In this document: piece by piece, positions 28,332 through 37,113 of the stretch
Layout of the letters: every line of letters begins with the position of its first letter
How positions within the stretch are numbered: the first letter of the stretch is position 1
Assembly: GCA_900472175.1 (NCBI GenBank)
Contig: UCHD01000004.1
Location: 588,726-652,725 of the forward strand
Direction: 5' to 3'
Length of the DNA stretch: 64,000 nt
From: Hyphomicrobiales bacterium
Lineage (GTDB): Bacteria; Pseudomonadota; Alphaproteobacteria; Rhizobiales; Rhizobiaceae
Position numbers and translations under genes: made by a program
The notes under the pieces: generated by a model
Seen by the model: the letters and a program-made list of their open reading frames with translations, nothing else
Told to the model about the DNA's origin: nothing
Databases searched by the model: none

Positions 28332-29576
28332 ATGACCAATGTAGTGCTGTTTTTCTGCGAAGGCCTTGTCTACGTCGCAGTCATGGTCACGCTGCTGCAC
28401 TTGCGCCATCGACTGGGTCTTGGCGTGTTCATCGCAGCCCTTGGTGTCCTGCATTTCATCGAAACTTATCTTGCTGCCGTCTTCTATGTGCAATTGCCGT
28501 TCGGGGTAATCTCGCCGGGTTCGGCCGTGCTGTTTGCCGGCAAGCTGATGATGATCCTCCTTCTCTACGTGAAGGAGGATGCGGCAACTGTGCGCCAGCC
28601 GATTTATGGCCTTCTGGCGGGTAATTTTCTCACCGTCGCGCTGAGCCTGCTCTTGCAGATGCACCAGACCGTTTCGGCCGTTCCCAACCGCAGTGCCGAT
28701 CTCGCCTTCATCGACGAGATGGGCTGGCTGATGCTGTGGGGAACGCTGCTGCTCTATCTCGATTCGCTGCTGATCATCCTGCTCTACGAGCGGATCGGCC
28801 GCTGGATGCGGGGAATGCTCACCTTGCGCTTCCTCATCTGCGGCGTCGTGGTCCTGACCTTCGACCAGGCTGGGTTCTATCTCGCGCTGCATGCGCTCAA
28901 TGATGCACCGGCAGAAGTGTTCTGGGGCGGCTGGATTGCCAAGATGGGGGCGGCAGTCCTCTATTCGCTCATTCTCGGTGCCTATCTGCATTTTTCCAGC
29001 CATTCGGTGCTTGCCGTGCTGCGGCAACCGATTGGCGACATCTTCAACACGCTGACATTCCGGGAGCGTTATGAGGATTTGCTGTCGAAATCGGGACGCG
29101 ACATGCTGACCGGCGCGCTGGATCGCAGCCGTTTCGAGTTTGAAGCGCCGCGATTGATCCGCCACGCGGTTGCGTCGGGCAGCGTCATCAGTCTGATCAT
29201 GATCGATGCTGATCATTTCAAGAGCATCAACGATCGCTTCGGCCACCTCGAAGGCGACCGGGTGTTGAAATCGATCACCGACGCCATCCAGGCAGGCCTA
29301 CGCCCGAGCGATCATCTTTTCCGCTACGGCGGAGAGGAGTTCGTCATCCTGTGTGACGGTCTTGATCACAGCAGCGCCTTGTCACGGGCCGAACAGTTGC
29401 GGCAGCGCGTCCTGATGGGCGTGATGACGCCGGACGAATCTGCGGTTACCGTCAGCATCGGGATTGCCTCAACCCCGATTGATGGAACGACGACGCGGGA
29501 TCTGCTGGCGAAGGCCGACATGCGGCTGTACGAAGCCAAGCGCATGGGCCGTAACTGTGTCGTTGGAAATGCCTGA
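28332..29576 (+). CDS. Membrane-bound diguanylate cyclase
   Basis: A 414-residue protein. Residues 1-225 form six or seven membrane helices; the motif-rich start (RLGLGVFIAALGVLHFIETYLA) resembles the VUT/queuosine-uptake transporter fold more than common MASE domains. Residues ~255-410 are a GGDEF domain with GGEEF at 333-337, metal Asp292 (IDADHFK) and an intact product-inhibition site RPSD at 324-327, five residues before GGEEF. It should make c-di-GMP and be feedback regulated. The membrane part may sense a hydrophobic or small ligand. Confidence 0.9.
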   Translation: MTNVVLFFCEGLVYVAVMVTLLHLRHRLGLGVFIAALGVLHFIETYLAAVFYVQLPFGVISPGSAVLFAGKLMMILLLYVKEDAATVRQPIYGLLAGNFLTVALSLLLQMHQTVSAVPNRSADLAFIDEMGWLMLWGTLLLYLDSLLIILLYERIGRWMRGMLTLRFLICGVVVLTFDQAGFYLALHALNDAPAEVFWGGWIAKMGAAVLYSLILGAYLHFSSHSVLAVLRQPIGDIFNTLTFRERYEDLLSKSGRDMLTGALDRSRFEFEAPRLIRHAVASGSVISLIMIDADHFKSINDRFGHLEGDRVLKSITDAIQAGLRPSDHLFRYGGEEFVILCDGLDHSSALSRAEQLRQRVLMGVMTPDESAVTVSIGIASTPIDGTTTRDLLAKADMRLYEAKRMGRNCVVGNA

Positions 29577-29595
29577 CCAGCCTACCGCCGCCCCC

Positions 29596-30048
29596 TCAGA
29601 CGCCGACATTCGGCCGGTCGATGATTTCGCGTAGTGAGAAGCTGGAATTGATCTTGACCACATGGGGCAGGGCCGAGAGCCAGTCGCGATGGATGCGCTC
29701 ATAGTCCTCCAGATCCTTGGCGGCAACGCGCAGGATATAGTCATATTCTCCCGACATCAGGTAGCAGACCAGCACATTCGGACAGAGCTTTACCGCCGCT
29801 TCGAACTCGGTCAACGTCTTGGCAAACTGGCCTGACAGCGAGATGTGGACGATGACCATGATCCGGTAATCGAGAGCCTTGTGCGAGAGGCGGGCGTGAT
29901 AGCCGCTGATGACGCCGGATTTCTCAAGGATATCGACCCGGCGCGAGCAAGCGGATGCCGACAGGCCGACTTTTTCGGCCAGTTCGGCATTGGCGATCCG
30001 GCCATTTTGCTGGAGAATCCGCAATATCGCAGCATCAATCGTATCCAT
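29596..30048 (-). CDS. Lrp/AsnC-family regulator, probable activator of ald
   Basis: A 150-residue regulator with the winged helix-turn-helix at the N-terminus (ILRILQQNGRIANAELAEKVGLSASACSRRV) and the RAM/ACT ligand-binding domain after (YRIMVIVHISLSGQ...MSGEYDYILRVAAKDLEDYE). The start MDTIDAAIL at 30048 is chosen as the family-like start. It is divergent from the alanine dehydrogenase gene, the classic AldR-ald arrangement in rhizobia, where alanine would be the effector. Confidence 0.88.
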   Translation of the reverse strand: MDTIDAAILRILQQNGRIANAELAEKVGLSASACSRRVDILEKSGVISGYHARLSHKALDYRIMVIVHISLSGQFAKTLTEFEAAVKLCPNVLVCYLMSGEYDYILRVAAKDLEDYERIHRDWLSALPHVVKINSSFSLREIIDRPNVGV

Positions 30049-30069
30049 CGCTGCCAATCGAATATCCTT

Positions 30070-30112
30070 CGAAATTTTGAGATAAAATCGCAATAATCAA
30101 CGAAATATTACG
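30070..30112. promoter_or_regulatory. Candidate Lrp-type operators between aldR-like gene and ald
   Basis: Two imperfect palindromes stand in the divergent spacer: CGAAATTTT-gagat-AAAATCG (30070-30090) and CGAAATATTACG (30101-30112). AT-rich inverted repeats of this kind are usual Lrp-family sites. Assignment is inferred from position. Confidence 0.45.
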
Positions 30113-30212
30113 CCGTTTCCCCTCCGATTTGCAAGGACATGCGATAGCCTTTCTGGTTCGCTACGAAGGCAAAACAACACAGGCGTAAGCCGCATAGGAG
30201 AGGAACGCGAAG

Positions 30213-31331
30213 ATGCGTGTCGGTTGCCCGAAGGAAATCAAAAACCATGAATATCGTGTCGGTCTGACGCCCGGATCGGTGAGAGAGTATGTGGCACATG
30301 GCCACGAGGTGATCATCGAAACGAAGGCGGGCGCAGGCATTGGCGCGGAAGACGACAGTTATCGGGCAGCGGGCGCTAAAATTGTTGCCACTGCCAAGGA
30401 AGTCTTTGAAAAATCCGACATGATCGTCAAGGTCAAGGAGCCACAGCCCTCCGAATGGGCACAGCTTCGCGACGGTCAGATTCTCTACACCTATTTGCAT
30501 CTTGCCCCAGATCCAGAACAGACCAAGGGTCTGCTTGGCTCCGGCGTTACCGCCATCGCCTATGAAACGGTCACCGACGATCGCGGCGGCCTGCCGCTGC
30601 TGGCGCCGATGTCGGAAGTGGCAGGACGGCTGGCCATCCAGGCCGGTGCAACGTCGCTGCAGAAGGCCAATGGTGGCCGTGGTATCCTGCTCGGTGGTGT
30701 GCCGGGTGTTCTGCCTGCCAAAGTCACAGTCATCGGCGGTGGCGTCGTCGGGCTGCATGCAGCCCGCATGGCGGTCGGCCTTGGCGCCGATGTCAGCATT
30801 CTCGATCGTTCCATCCCGCGCCTGCGCCAACTCGACGACCTCTTCGCGGGCCGCGTCCACACCCGGTTTTCGACCATCGACGCGCTGGAAGAGGAAGTCT
30901 TTTCGGCCGACCTCGTCATTGGCGCGGTGCTGATTCCCGGTGCCGCTGCTCCGAAACTGGTGACGCGCGAAATGCTGTCCGGCATGAAGAAGGGCGCCGT
31001 CATCGTCGATGTCGCCATTGATCAGGGCGGCTGCTTCGAGACATCGCATGCGACGACACATTCCGATCCGACCTATGAAGTCGATGGCATCATGCATTAT
31101 TGCGTCGCCAACATGCCGGGTGCTGTTCCCGTAACCTCCGCCCATGCGCTCAACAACGCGACACTGTTCTACGGCCTGCAACTGGCCGATCGTGGCCTGA
31201 AGGCGATTGCGGAAGACCGGCATCTGCGTGCCGGCCTCAACGTCCACAAGGGCCGGGTGACCAACAAGGCTGTAGCTGAAGCACTCGGCTATGAGAGCCA
31301 TGCTCCGGAAGCCGCACTGAAGATCGCCTGA
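30213..31331 (+). CDS. ald: Alanine dehydrogenase
   Basis: A 372-residue NAD-dependent enzyme interconverting L-alanine and pyruvate plus ammonia. [20 protein letters not shown] is the standard start. Catalytic Lys75 (VKVKEP) and His96 (YLHLAPD) are present, and [17 protein letters not shown] is the NAD-binding loop. Length matches the family. The divergent Lrp-type gene is the likely regulator, and a strong terminator follows. Confidence 0.96.
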   Translation: MRVGCPKEIKNHEYRVGLTPGSVREYVAHGHEVIIETKAGAGIGAEDDSYRAAGAKIVATAKEVFEKSDMIVKVKEPQPSEWAQLRDGQILYTYLHLAPDPEQTKGLLGSGVTAIAYETVTDDRGGLPLLAPMSEVAGRLAIQAGATSLQKANGGRGILLGGVPGVLPAKVTVIGGGVVGLHAARMAVGLGADVSILDRSIPRLRQLDDLFAGRVHTRFSTIDALEEEVFSADLVIGAVLIPGAAAPKLVTREMLSGMKKGAVIVDVAIDQGGCFETSHATTHSDPTYEVDGIMHYCVANMPGAVPVTSAHALNNATLFYGLQLADRGLKAIAEDRHLRAGLNVHKGRVTNKAVAEALGYESHAPEAALKIA

Positions 31332-31356
31332 GCTTAGGCGGGAAACAAAATCAGAG

Positions 31357-31386
31357 ACGGGGCCGGGAATGTCCGCCCCCGTTTTT
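31357..31386 (+). terminator. Terminator after ald
   Basis: ACGGGG ... CCCCGT stem with a GC-rich loop, followed by TTTTT, starting 25 bases after the ald stop. Confidence 0.8.
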
Positions 31387-31856
31387 CATGCGTTTTCAAT
31401 GCGGCATTGGTAGCAATTGTTGCGCGCCGAGCGCACGTGAATATAGGCGATCTCGGTGCGGTCCAGCAGTTCTGCGGCACGCGCGCCGATATCGGCCACC
31501 GGAACGACAGAGCCGCTGCCGTAGACGATCCGGTTGTCCTCGCTATAGCCGCGCAGCAGGTAATCCTTGCTGGTCGTCAGGATCGGCGGAACGGCGCCGC
31601 CGCCGGCATAAGCTTCGCATTCTTCCGCATGCAGGAAAATCGGCCCGGTCTCCGCATAGGGCTGGAGTTCGGGAAAAGGACGATAGGCGAGGATGAGATA
31701 GCTATCCCCGGCCTTGATATTGGCGAGACAATGGCGGCAGGGCATGCCGATACCATCGGAGACATGGATTTCAGGTGTCAGGCCATACGCATCCGGCTCG
31801 CGGCGGCGATAGCGCGCGGCAAGGGCGCTTGGCATCGGTGTATAACGCAGTGGCAT
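31386..31856 (-). CDS. DUF1203 protein
   Basis: A 156-residue protein matching the DUF1203 pattern: MPCRHCLANIKAGDSYLILAYRPFP, GPIFLHAEECEAY and the final RSARNNCYQC. Conserved cysteine pairs (CRHC, CYQC) and the HAEEC histidine could bind a metal. It converges with ald. Function unknown. Confidence 0.85.
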   Translation of the reverse strand: MPLRYTPMPSALAARYRRREPDAYGLTPEIHVSDGIGMPCRHCLANIKAGDSYLILAYRPFPELQPYAETGPIFLHAEECEAYAGGGAVPPILTTSKDYLLRGYSEDNRIVYGSGSVVPVADIGARAAELLDRTEIAYIHVRSARNNCYQCRIENA

Positions 31857-31938
31857 CTCAAAGGTCCTCCGGCTTCAATGCCTGAGGAAATGCCATGCAG
31901 CAGCTAGATGCGACACCCGATTCTTGCCGATTCCAATG

Positions 31939-32514
31939 TCACAGGCTCTGGGCCAGCGCCAGAAGTTCGTCGTCGCCAAGGGGCTGCACTGTCGCATCAT
32001 GGGTCGAGACCGGGGAAAAGCCGAACCGCTGATAGAGTTGCAGCGCGCGGGGATGATCGAGCGTGTTGGTCGCAACGCGGACCGTTTTCGGATTTGAACT
32101 CCAGGCGGCATAGAGCGTCTGCAGAAGAAACCATTTGCCGAGCCCGAGGCCAAGCGCGTGTTCGAACATGCCGAAATGGGAGAGTTCGACCGTGTCTTCG
32201 TCCACCTGCAGCAGTTCGAAAAAGCCCGCCGGCGCACCGTTGACGTAAAGCACGGTTACGGCATTGCGCTTGTCATGCAATGCGGCCGTCAGGTCCGCAT
32301 CGCTCATCCGCAGCCGGTCGACCCAGTTCCAGCGTTTGCCAACCTGCAGATAGAGGAAACGATAAAAGGGAAGCGGGATTTCCGGCACGCGCATGATCGC
32401 AGTCTGGATGTTGACCGGCACCGGCAGGCTCTGCTTGGGCGGTGCGGTCATCTCCAGTTCAGTGACGCGAACGTCGAGTGATTCGGCTGCTTTGCCCTCG
32501 GTCATGCTGATCAT
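31939..32514 (-). CDS. GNAT-family N-acetyltransferase
   Basis: A 191-residue GNAT protein. The acetyl-CoA pyrophosphate loop region is ALGLGLGKWFLLQ, and TVRVATNTLDHPRALQLYQRFGF is the typical C-terminal signature. The ATG at 32514 overlaps the sseA stop by four bases (ATGA), so it is probably translated by coupling; a second ATG at 32505 is possible. It is the last gene of the cysK-alaX-sseA-GNAT operon. The acceptor is unknown. Confidence 0.85.
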   Translation of the reverse strand: MISMTEGKAAESLDVRVTELEMTAPPKQSLPVPVNIQTAIMRVPEIPLPFYRFLYLQVGKRWNWVDRLRMSDADLTAALHDKRNAVTVLYVNGAPAGFFELLQVDEDTVELSHFGMFEHALGLGLGKWFLLQTLYAAWSSNPKTVRVATNTLDHPRALQLYQRFGFSPVSTHDATVQPLGDDELLALAQSL

Positions 32515-33365
32515 TCTTTCCCGGTCACGACCGGCGTATCTGCCCGGCTGCCCCATTCGGACCAAGAGCCATCATAGAGCGTATTGTCCGTATGGCCCAG
32601 CGATTGCAGCGCCAGCATGATGATCGCCGCAGTCACGCCAGAACCGCAGGAGGTGACGACCGGCTTGTCGAGATCAATACCGGCCGCCTTGATCGTTTCG
32701 CGCAGAGCGTCGAGCGATTTGAGCTTGCCGCCGGTTGAAAACACACCGGAGGGCAGGCTTCTGGCGCCCGGCATATGGCCGGATCGCATGCCGGCTCTCG
32801 GTTCGGCTTCCTCCCCGGTAAAACGTGCAGCACCGCGCGCATCGGCAATCTGGCGGGAGCCGGTGGCGACGATGTCGCGCATTTGTGCAAACGAGGTCAC
32901 GGCTTCAGCATTGAACTTCGGATGGAATGTGGCAGGTGCCGGCTGCGGAACGTCAGTGGTGACCGGCCGCCTCTCAGCCTTCCAGCCATCAATACCGCCA
33001 TCAAGTACGAACACCGATTGGGCGCCCATTGTGCGCAGCAGCCACCAGACGCGCGGCGCCGTGAAGATGCCGGGGCCGTCATAGACGACGATCGTGTCGG
33101 TCTCGCTGATTCCAAGCTTGCCAAGAGATTCGGCGAAGGATTGCGGTGAGGGGATGGTATGCGGCAGACCGCTGGTCAGATCGGCGATGGCGTCCTGGTC
33201 GTAGAAGACGGCGCCCGGAATATGGCCGGCCGCATATTCGGCCTTAGGGTCCCGCTTCTGTGCCGGCAGATACCAGGCAGCATCGAGGATTTTGACGGAC
33301 GGATCGTTGAGGCGCTGCTCAAGCCAATCGGCGGAAACGACGAAGGCGCTTTTCTGTTCGGTCAT
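32511..33365 (-). CDS. sseA: 3-mercaptopyruvate sulfurtransferase
   Basis: A 284-residue double-rhodanese protein. The catalytic loop in the second domain is CGSGVTA with Cys240, which is the mercaptopyruvate type (thiosulfate types have CRKGVT). AGHIPGAVFYDQDAIAD in domain one and SGHMPGARSLP in domain two are the usual rhodanese signatures. The start MTEQKSAFVVS at 33365 fits family starts. It lies four bases after alaX, in an operon concerned with sulfur amino acids. Confidence 0.93.
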   Translation of the reverse strand: MTEQKSAFVVSADWLEQRLNDPSVKILDAAWYLPAQKRDPKAEYAAGHIPGAVFYDQDAIADLTSGLPHTIPSPQSFAESLGKLGISETDTIVVYDGPGIFTAPRVWWLLRTMGAQSVFVLDGGIDGWKAERRPVTTDVPQPAPATFHPKFNAEAVTSFAQMRDIVATGSRQIADARGAARFTGEEAEPRAGMRSGHMPGARSLPSGVFSTGGKLKSLDALRETIKAAGIDLDKPVVTSCGSGVTAAIIMLALQSLGHTDNTLYDGSWSEWGSRADTPVVTGKE

Positions 33366-33369
33366 CGAT

Positions 33370-34116
33370 TTATTCTCCCGTGGACGTAGCGTCCGGCGTT
33401 CCGAAACGGATACGAAAGCGCCGGTTTTCCTTGCCCTTCTTTTCAATCTTGGCGATGTAGATTGCGCCAACTTCCTGGGTTTCCGACACATGCGTGCCGC
33501 CGCAGGGCTGGCTATCGACCGACGCGTTGTCACCGATGCAGACCAGGCTGACGCGGCCAAGGCCCATTGGTGGGCGGACATTCTTCGATTTGACGATATC
33601 AGGATTGGCCGCGAGTTCGGCGTCGGTGATCCATTGCAGATAGACCGGGTGATTGCCATCGACCAGCGCCATCATCGCGGCGGTGACGGCGTCCTTGTCG
33701 ATGGTTTCGCTCATGTCGAAATCGACGCGGCTTTCGTCCTCGCCAACGGCTGCCCCGGTGATCGGATATTGGCAGACGACAGAGAGAAGATGGCAGGCCG
33801 TGTGCATGCGCATCAGCTTGTAACGGCGCGGCCAGTCGATATGCAGGACCAGCTTTTCACCGGCCAGCACGGATGGCTGATCGGCTGCCGGCACATGAAT
33901 GATGATGTCCTTGGTATCGCCGTGGCGGGTCGTTGCGATCTCGATGCGGCTGCCGTCGGCGCGCTCGAAAAAGCCGTTATCGCCGGGCTGGCCGCCCGAG
34001 GTTGCGTAAAAGCAGGTTTGATCGAGTTCGATGCCACCGTCTTCCCGTATTCCCGTGACGATCGCCTCCGTGGTTGAAAGGTAGAAATCGTCGCGAAAAA
34101 GGGCAGTCGTTGTCAT
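33370..34116 (-). CDS. Alanyl-tRNA editing protein (AlaX type)
   Basis: A 248-residue free-standing editing domain that removes serine (or glycine) from mischarged tRNA-Ala. The zinc site is complete: HTACH (His105, His109) and CGGTH (Cys205, His209). The N-terminal part (CFYATSGGQPGD) is like the AlaX-M class with an added beta-barrel. It lies seven bases after cysK and four before sseA, an unusual combination of tRNA quality control with cysteine metabolism. Confidence 0.92.
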   Translation of the reverse strand: MTTTALFRDDFYLSTTEAIVTGIREDGGIELDQTCFYATSGGQPGDNGFFERADGSRIEIATTRHGDTKDIIIHVPAADQPSVLAGEKLVLHIDWPRRYKLMRMHTACHLLSVVCQYPITGAAVGEDESRVDFDMSETIDKDAVTAAMMALVDGNHPVYLQWITDAELAANPDIVKSKNVRPPMGLGRVSLVCIGDNASVDSQPCGGTHVSETQEVGAIYIAKIEKKGKENRRFRIRFGTPDATSTGE

Positions 34117-34123
34117 GAGATGC

Positions 34124-35164
34124 TTATCCGGCGGGTTCGTATGGGACCGTTATTCCGGAGTTCCGGGTCAGCCAGGCCGGTACAGGAAGGCCCTTGGACT
34201 TCAGAAATGCCGGGTTGAACAGTTTCGACTGATAGCGGTTACCATAGTCGCAGAGGATCGTCACGATGGTATGTCCCGGTCCCAGATCTTTTGCCAGACG
34301 AATGGCACCGGCAATGTTGATGCCGGAAGAACCGCCGATGCAGATGCCTTCCTTTTCAACGAGATCGAACACCAGCTGTACGGCTTCGGCATCCGGTATC
34401 TGGTAGGCGAAATCCGGCGTAAAACCTTCGAGATTGGCGGTGATTCGCCCCTGGCCGATACCCTCGGTGATCGACCCACCAGACGATTTCAGTTCGCCAT
34501 GGGCATAAAAATTGTAGAGGGCTGCGCCTTCCGGATCGGCGATTGCGATCTTGATGTCCGGGTTTTTCGCCTTCAACCCAAGTGCCACGCCGGCCAAGGT
34601 GCCGCCGGAACCGACCGCGCAGACGAAGCCATCGACCTTGCCATCGGTATCGCGCCAGATTTCCGGCGCGGTGGTTTCGACATGGGCGTCGCGATTGGCG
34701 ACATTATCGAACTGGTTGGCCCAGATCGCGCCATTCGGCTCGGTCTTTGCCAATTCGGCGGCAAGGCGGCCGGACAGTTTCACGTAGTTGTTGGGGTTCT
34801 TGTAGGGGACGGCGGGAACTTCGATCAGTTCGGCTCCCAGGAGGCGCAGCGCATCCTTCTTTTCCTCGCTCTGCGTCTCGGGAATGACGATGACCGTGCG
34901 GTAGCCAAGCGCCTGGGCAACCAGCGCCAAACCGATACCGGTGTTGCCGGCGGTACCTTCTACGATGACGCCACCCGGCTTCAACTGGCCGGATTTTTCG
35001 GCATGACGGATGATCGACAGTGCGGCGCGATCCTTGACTGACTGGCCCGGATTGAGAAATTCCGCCTTGCCGAGAATGGTGCATCCGGTCGCTTCCGAAG
35101 CGCCTTTGAGACGGATCAGCGGCGTGTTGCCGATGGCTTCGAGAACTGAGGGCAGAACGGACAT
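34124..35164 (-). CDS. cysK: Cysteine synthase (O-acetylserine sulfhydrylase), CysK type
   Basis: A 346-residue PLP enzyme. The PLP lysine is Lys44 in GQSVKDRAAL, the substrate loop is EGTAGNTGIGLA, and VGSGGTLAG is the phosphate-binding loop. At 346 residues it is longer than standard CysK (~320) and carries a C-terminal extension, as in the second cysteine synthase of rhizobia. It is the first gene of a four-gene operon with alaX, sseA and a GNAT gene. Confidence 0.92.
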   Translation of the reverse strand: MSVLPSVLEAIGNTPLIRLKGASEATGCTILGKAEFLNPGQSVKDRAALSIIRHAEKSGQLKPGGVIVEGTAGNTGIGLALVAQALGYRTVIVIPETQSEEKKDALRLLGAELIEVPAVPYKNPNNYVKLSGRLAAELAKTEPNGAIWANQFDNVANRDAHVETTAPEIWRDTDGKVDGFVCAVGSGGTLAGVALGLKAKNPDIKIAIADPEGAALYNFYAHGELKSSGGSITEGIGQGRITANLEGFTPDFAYQIPDAEAVQLVFDLVEKEGICIGGSSGINIAGAIRLAKDLGPGHTIVTILCDYGNRYQSKLFNPAFLKSKGLPVPAWLTRNSGITVPYEPAG

Positions 35165-35401
35165 GAGCGAACCTCTTGGCTGCGGGTAATTGTCTCAGGC
35201 ACGAACAAACCTGAAGCTGATGACGACTTTAACAGGAAATGAGCAAACTGCGTCAACCAGACAGGCCCCACAGTTCAACATACCGAAATCATGCCGCCTT
35301 TTCGCGGCTCGCAGCCCTTGAAGCAAGAAATAGCGTTTCAACTCAGCGCCGGGATGGGCAAAAATCGACCCAAAAGTGGCGATGCGGTTTCACAACCGGT
35401 G

Positions 35402-35431
35402 TGATCCAATTCTTGACCCTTCGCGTAATGA
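35402..35431 (+). promoter_or_regulatory. ECF sigma (RpoE/ECF11)-type promoter upstream of the chrR-like gene
   Basis: TGATCC (35402-35407), exactly 18 bases, then TAATGA (35426-35431), about 65 bases before the ATG at 35496. The -35 hexamer and spacing match what is known for the singlet-oxygen sigma factor of Rhodobacter. The same arrangement precedes the photolyase gene. A sigma-70 reading (TTGACC with a downstream ATAGTT) is also possible. The rest of the 331-base gap between cysK and this gene holds no supported gene. Confidence 0.65.
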
Positions 35432-35495
35432 GGAGATAGTTTCCGCAGCGCTCATGCGACAAACACTCCTGCGGCAAAACAGGTAAATCAAATCA

Positions 35496-36143
35496 ATGGC
35501 TGACGGTCAGCTGGATACAGTCGATGCCTTGATGGCACGCTACGCTGCGGGCATTTTACCGGAGCCGGCGCGCGTACTCGTCGAAGCGCATCTGGAGATG
35601 CAATCCGTCAATAGATCAAAGGTCACAGCTTACGAAACGGTTGTCGGTGATGTCCTGGAACGCATGGAACCGGTTTCTCTGACATCAAGAGACGAAGCGC
35701 TGAGAGCCATTTTTTCGGCAGCTCCTCTTACAACGCCAGACACGGCACCAGTTCCGCCAGGAAACCCGTTTTTTCCCAAAGCCATTCGCGATTTTGCCGG
35801 GATCGATGCCGCTGAAATCCCCTGGAAAAGAAAACTGCCGGGGTTCAAGGAATATAGCCTCGGGACAATCGACGGCTGCGATGTCAGCTTCTTCTGGTTG
35901 AAGCCGGGCCGGGTGATTCCAGCCCACACGCATGAAGGCTACGAGCTTGCGCTTGTTCTCGACGGCGCCTTCAACGATACGCGCGGACGCTTTGCCAAGG
36001 GGGACATATCCGTGGCGGACGAAAGCATCGACCACCGTCCCATCGCAGAAGCAAAATGTCCCTGCATCAGCTTTTCCGTCTCGCAGGCGCCGGTCAAACT
36101 GACCGGATCATGGAGACAACTGCTCGGTGACATGATCGGCTGA
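35496..36143 (+). CDS. ChrR-like anti-sigma/cupin protein with degenerate anti-sigma zinc site
   Basis: A 215-residue protein of the ChrR family. The N-terminal anti-sigma domain keeps the ARYAAGILPEPARVLVEAHLE layout with His32, but the C-x-x-C pair that normally follows is replaced (Gln36, Asn39) and the first His ligand is absent. The C-terminal cupin keeps all expected metal ligands: His144 and His146 (AHTHEGYE), Glu150, His180, plus the Cys188-x-Cys190 pair. In Rhodobacter ChrR binds and releases RpoE in response to singlet oxygen. No rpoE is adjacent here, so its partner must be elsewhere or it may have lost sigma binding. Confidence 0.85.
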   Translation: MADGQLDTVDALMARYAAGILPEPARVLVEAHLEMQSVNRSKVTAYETVVGDVLERMEPVSLTSRDEALRAIFSAAPLTTPDTAPVPPGNPFFPKAIRDFAGIDAAEIPWKRKLPGFKEYSLGTIDGCDVSFFWLKPGRVIPAHTHEGYELALVLDGAFNDTRGRFAKGDISVADESIDHRPIAEAKCPCISFSVSQAPVKLTGSWRQLLGDMIG

Positions 36144-36205
36144 TGGCTCCGCCGAACATTGGCCAGAATGCGGGAACAAACTGCATTTCAATGCGTATTG
36201 TTTGG

Positions 36206-36235
36206 TGATCCCGGTTTCCGGGGTCCGCGATTGCG
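36206..36235 (+). promoter_or_regulatory. Weak third candidate ECF promoter upstream of the SDR gene
   Basis: TGATCC followed by 18 bases ending in CGCG, as in the other two sites, but the -10 reads ATTGCG, not TAA. It lies 18-47 bases before the SDR start. Low confidence; the SDR could instead be read from the chrR-like transcript, 109 bases upstream. Confidence 0.3.
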
Positions 36236-36252
36236 CAGTGAAAGGAGCTCCG

Positions 36253-37095
36253 ATGACCGATTTTGTCGCACACCCCGAAATGGGTCTGGCCTGGGTCACA
36301 GGAGCAAGTTCCGGTATCGGCCGCGCTTTGGCGCTCCGGTTGGCCAGCAACGGGTTTAACGTCGCCGTCACCGCGCGCAATCACGAAAAACTCGTCAAAC
36401 TGCAGCATGAATCCCCCGGGCCCGGCAGGATCATCGTGCTCGACGGCGACGTGACCGATCCCCGGGATATGGAGCGAGTTCTGGCAGCGATCGAATACGA
36501 GCATGGATCCATGGTGCTCGCGATCCTCAATGCAGGTGTCTACGTGCCGGTCCATGGGGAAGACATGCACCGCGAGGATTTCGAAAGGACCTTTGCGGTC
36601 AACCTGCATGGCACCGTCAACTGCCTGTTGCCGGCAGTGCGCCATATGAAGGCGAGGGGGCACGGCCAGATCGCCATCGTCTCGTCCGCCACCGGATATG
36701 GCGGCCTGCCGACAAGTGCTGCCTATGGGGCAAGCAAGGCGGCGCTAATCAATATGGCGGAGAGCCTAAAATTCGACCTCGACAAAACCGGTATCCGCCT
36801 GCAGATCATCAATCCCGGCTTCGTCAAAACGGCGGCTACGGCAACGAACGAATTTCCGATGCCGGCCCTTGTCAGCGCCGATGTGGCGGCCGAACGCGTT
36901 GCAGAAGGCCTGCAACGCAGCGGTTTCGAAATCACCTTTCCAAGGCGCTTCACCTATGCCTTGAAACTGCTCAACCTCTTGCCTTACGGGCTGTATTTCT
37001 GGCTCGTCAACAAAGCAACCGGATGGAAAACGCGGCCACTGGCCAAAGCGGCCCATTCCGTCGAGGCGTTGAAGCGCAATCCCCAGGCCGTGTGA
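36253..37095 (+). CDS. Short-chain dehydrogenase/reductase
   Basis: A 280-residue classical-type SDR with an NAD(P) loop (VTGASSGIGRALA), NAG motif (ILNAGVY) and catalytic YGASK, followed by a hydrophobic C-terminal stretch (LLNLLPYGLYFWLVNKATG) that suggests membrane association or a lipid-like substrate. The start at 36253 has AAAGGAG upstream. It follows the chrR-like gene and converges with cfa. In Rhodobacter an SDR is among genes of the RpoE core regulon, as I recall, so a role in lipid damage response is plausible. Confidence 0.88.
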   Translation: MTDFVAHPEMGLAWVTGASSGIGRALALRLASNGFNVAVTARNHEKLVKLQHESPGPGRIIVLDGDVTDPRDMERVLAAIEYEHGSMVLAILNAGVYVPVHGEDMHREDFERTFAVNLHGTVNCLLPAVRHMKARGHGQIAIVSSATGYGGLPTSAAYGASKAALINMAESLKFDLDKTGIRLQIINPGFVKTAATATNEFPMPALVSADVAAERVAEGLQRSGFEITFPRRFTYALKLLNLLPYGLYFWLVNKATGWKTRPLAKAAHSVEALKRNPQAV

Positions 37096-37113
37096 CCATC
37101 ACCAGCGGCAGGC

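Noticed and set aside
35239-35439. Possible sigma factor remnant upstream of the chrR-like gene
   Set aside because: The 66-codon frame shows no sigma-factor motif.
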